From assembly GCA_937967425.1 (NCBI GenBank), contig CALBST010000071.1, forward strand, positions 1-6,330: a stretch of 6,330 bases of DNA. The letters run 5' to 3'. This document shows positions 6,320 to 6,330 of this stretch, piece after piece. Source of the stretch: an uncultured Caulobacteraceae bacterium (lineage in GTDB: Bacteria; Pseudomonadota; Alphaproteobacteria; Caulobacterales; TH1-2). The translations under genes were made by a program, and so were the position numbers. Numbering within the stretch: position 1 is the stretch's first letter; every line of letters begins with the position of its first letter. The notes under the pieces are model-generated. The model ran no database searches. It had not been told where the DNA came from and saw only the letters and a list, made by a program, of their open reading frames with translations.

Positions 6320-6330
6320 TGCGTTATTTG

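Noticed and set aside
1..6330. CRISPR array, tRNA, rRNA, insertion sequence or a known defence system
   Set aside because: No regular repeat-spacer pattern, tRNA-like fold, terminal inverted repeats with transposase, or defence gene was seen on either strand.

Overview
The window is GC-rich chromosomal DNA. It most resembles an alphaproteobacterium of the Caulobacterales/Hyphomonadaceae type. The evidence is the strong GC bias at third codon positions, an AroK with the N-terminal extension common in that class, a XerD gene near a divergent aroK, and very Ala-rich envelope proteins. The lineage is an inference from gene content and composition, not from a marker comparison.

Layout. At the left edge lies the start of a shikimate kinase gene (aroK, minus strand), cut by the window boundary. 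A 107-base divergent intergenic region follows. To its right is a plus-strand run of five closely packed genes: a 62-residue single-pass membrane protein, a 535-residue secreted Ala-rich protein (probably all-helical), an 88-residue Cys/His-rich protein that looks zinc-binding, the tyrosine recombinase XerD, and a DUF4870-type multi-pass membrane protein. The first three are joined by a stop/start overlap and an abutting stop/start, so they probably form one transcript. xerD follows after a short GC-rich hairpin and has no visible ribosome binding site. After a 104-base gap holding a perfect inverted repeat comes a secreted DUF4198-type protein (plus). It converges on a secreted M19-family membrane dipeptidase (minus). 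A strong 11-bp hairpin with a T run separates them and can serve both genes. A second perfect 11-bp hairpin lies at the right edge, over the possible start codons of the dipeptidase.

How they work together. aroK feeds aromatic amino acid synthesis, and XerD resolves chromosome dimers. The rest is mostly envelope biology: two membrane proteins and three exported proteins, including a zinc peptidase acting on dipeptides. There is no sign of a mobile element, CRISPR array, tRNA or rRNA. The region looks like ordinary core and lineage-specific chromosome. The least explained parts are the three-gene unit upstream of xerD and the structured leaders of the DUF4198 and dipeptidase genes.
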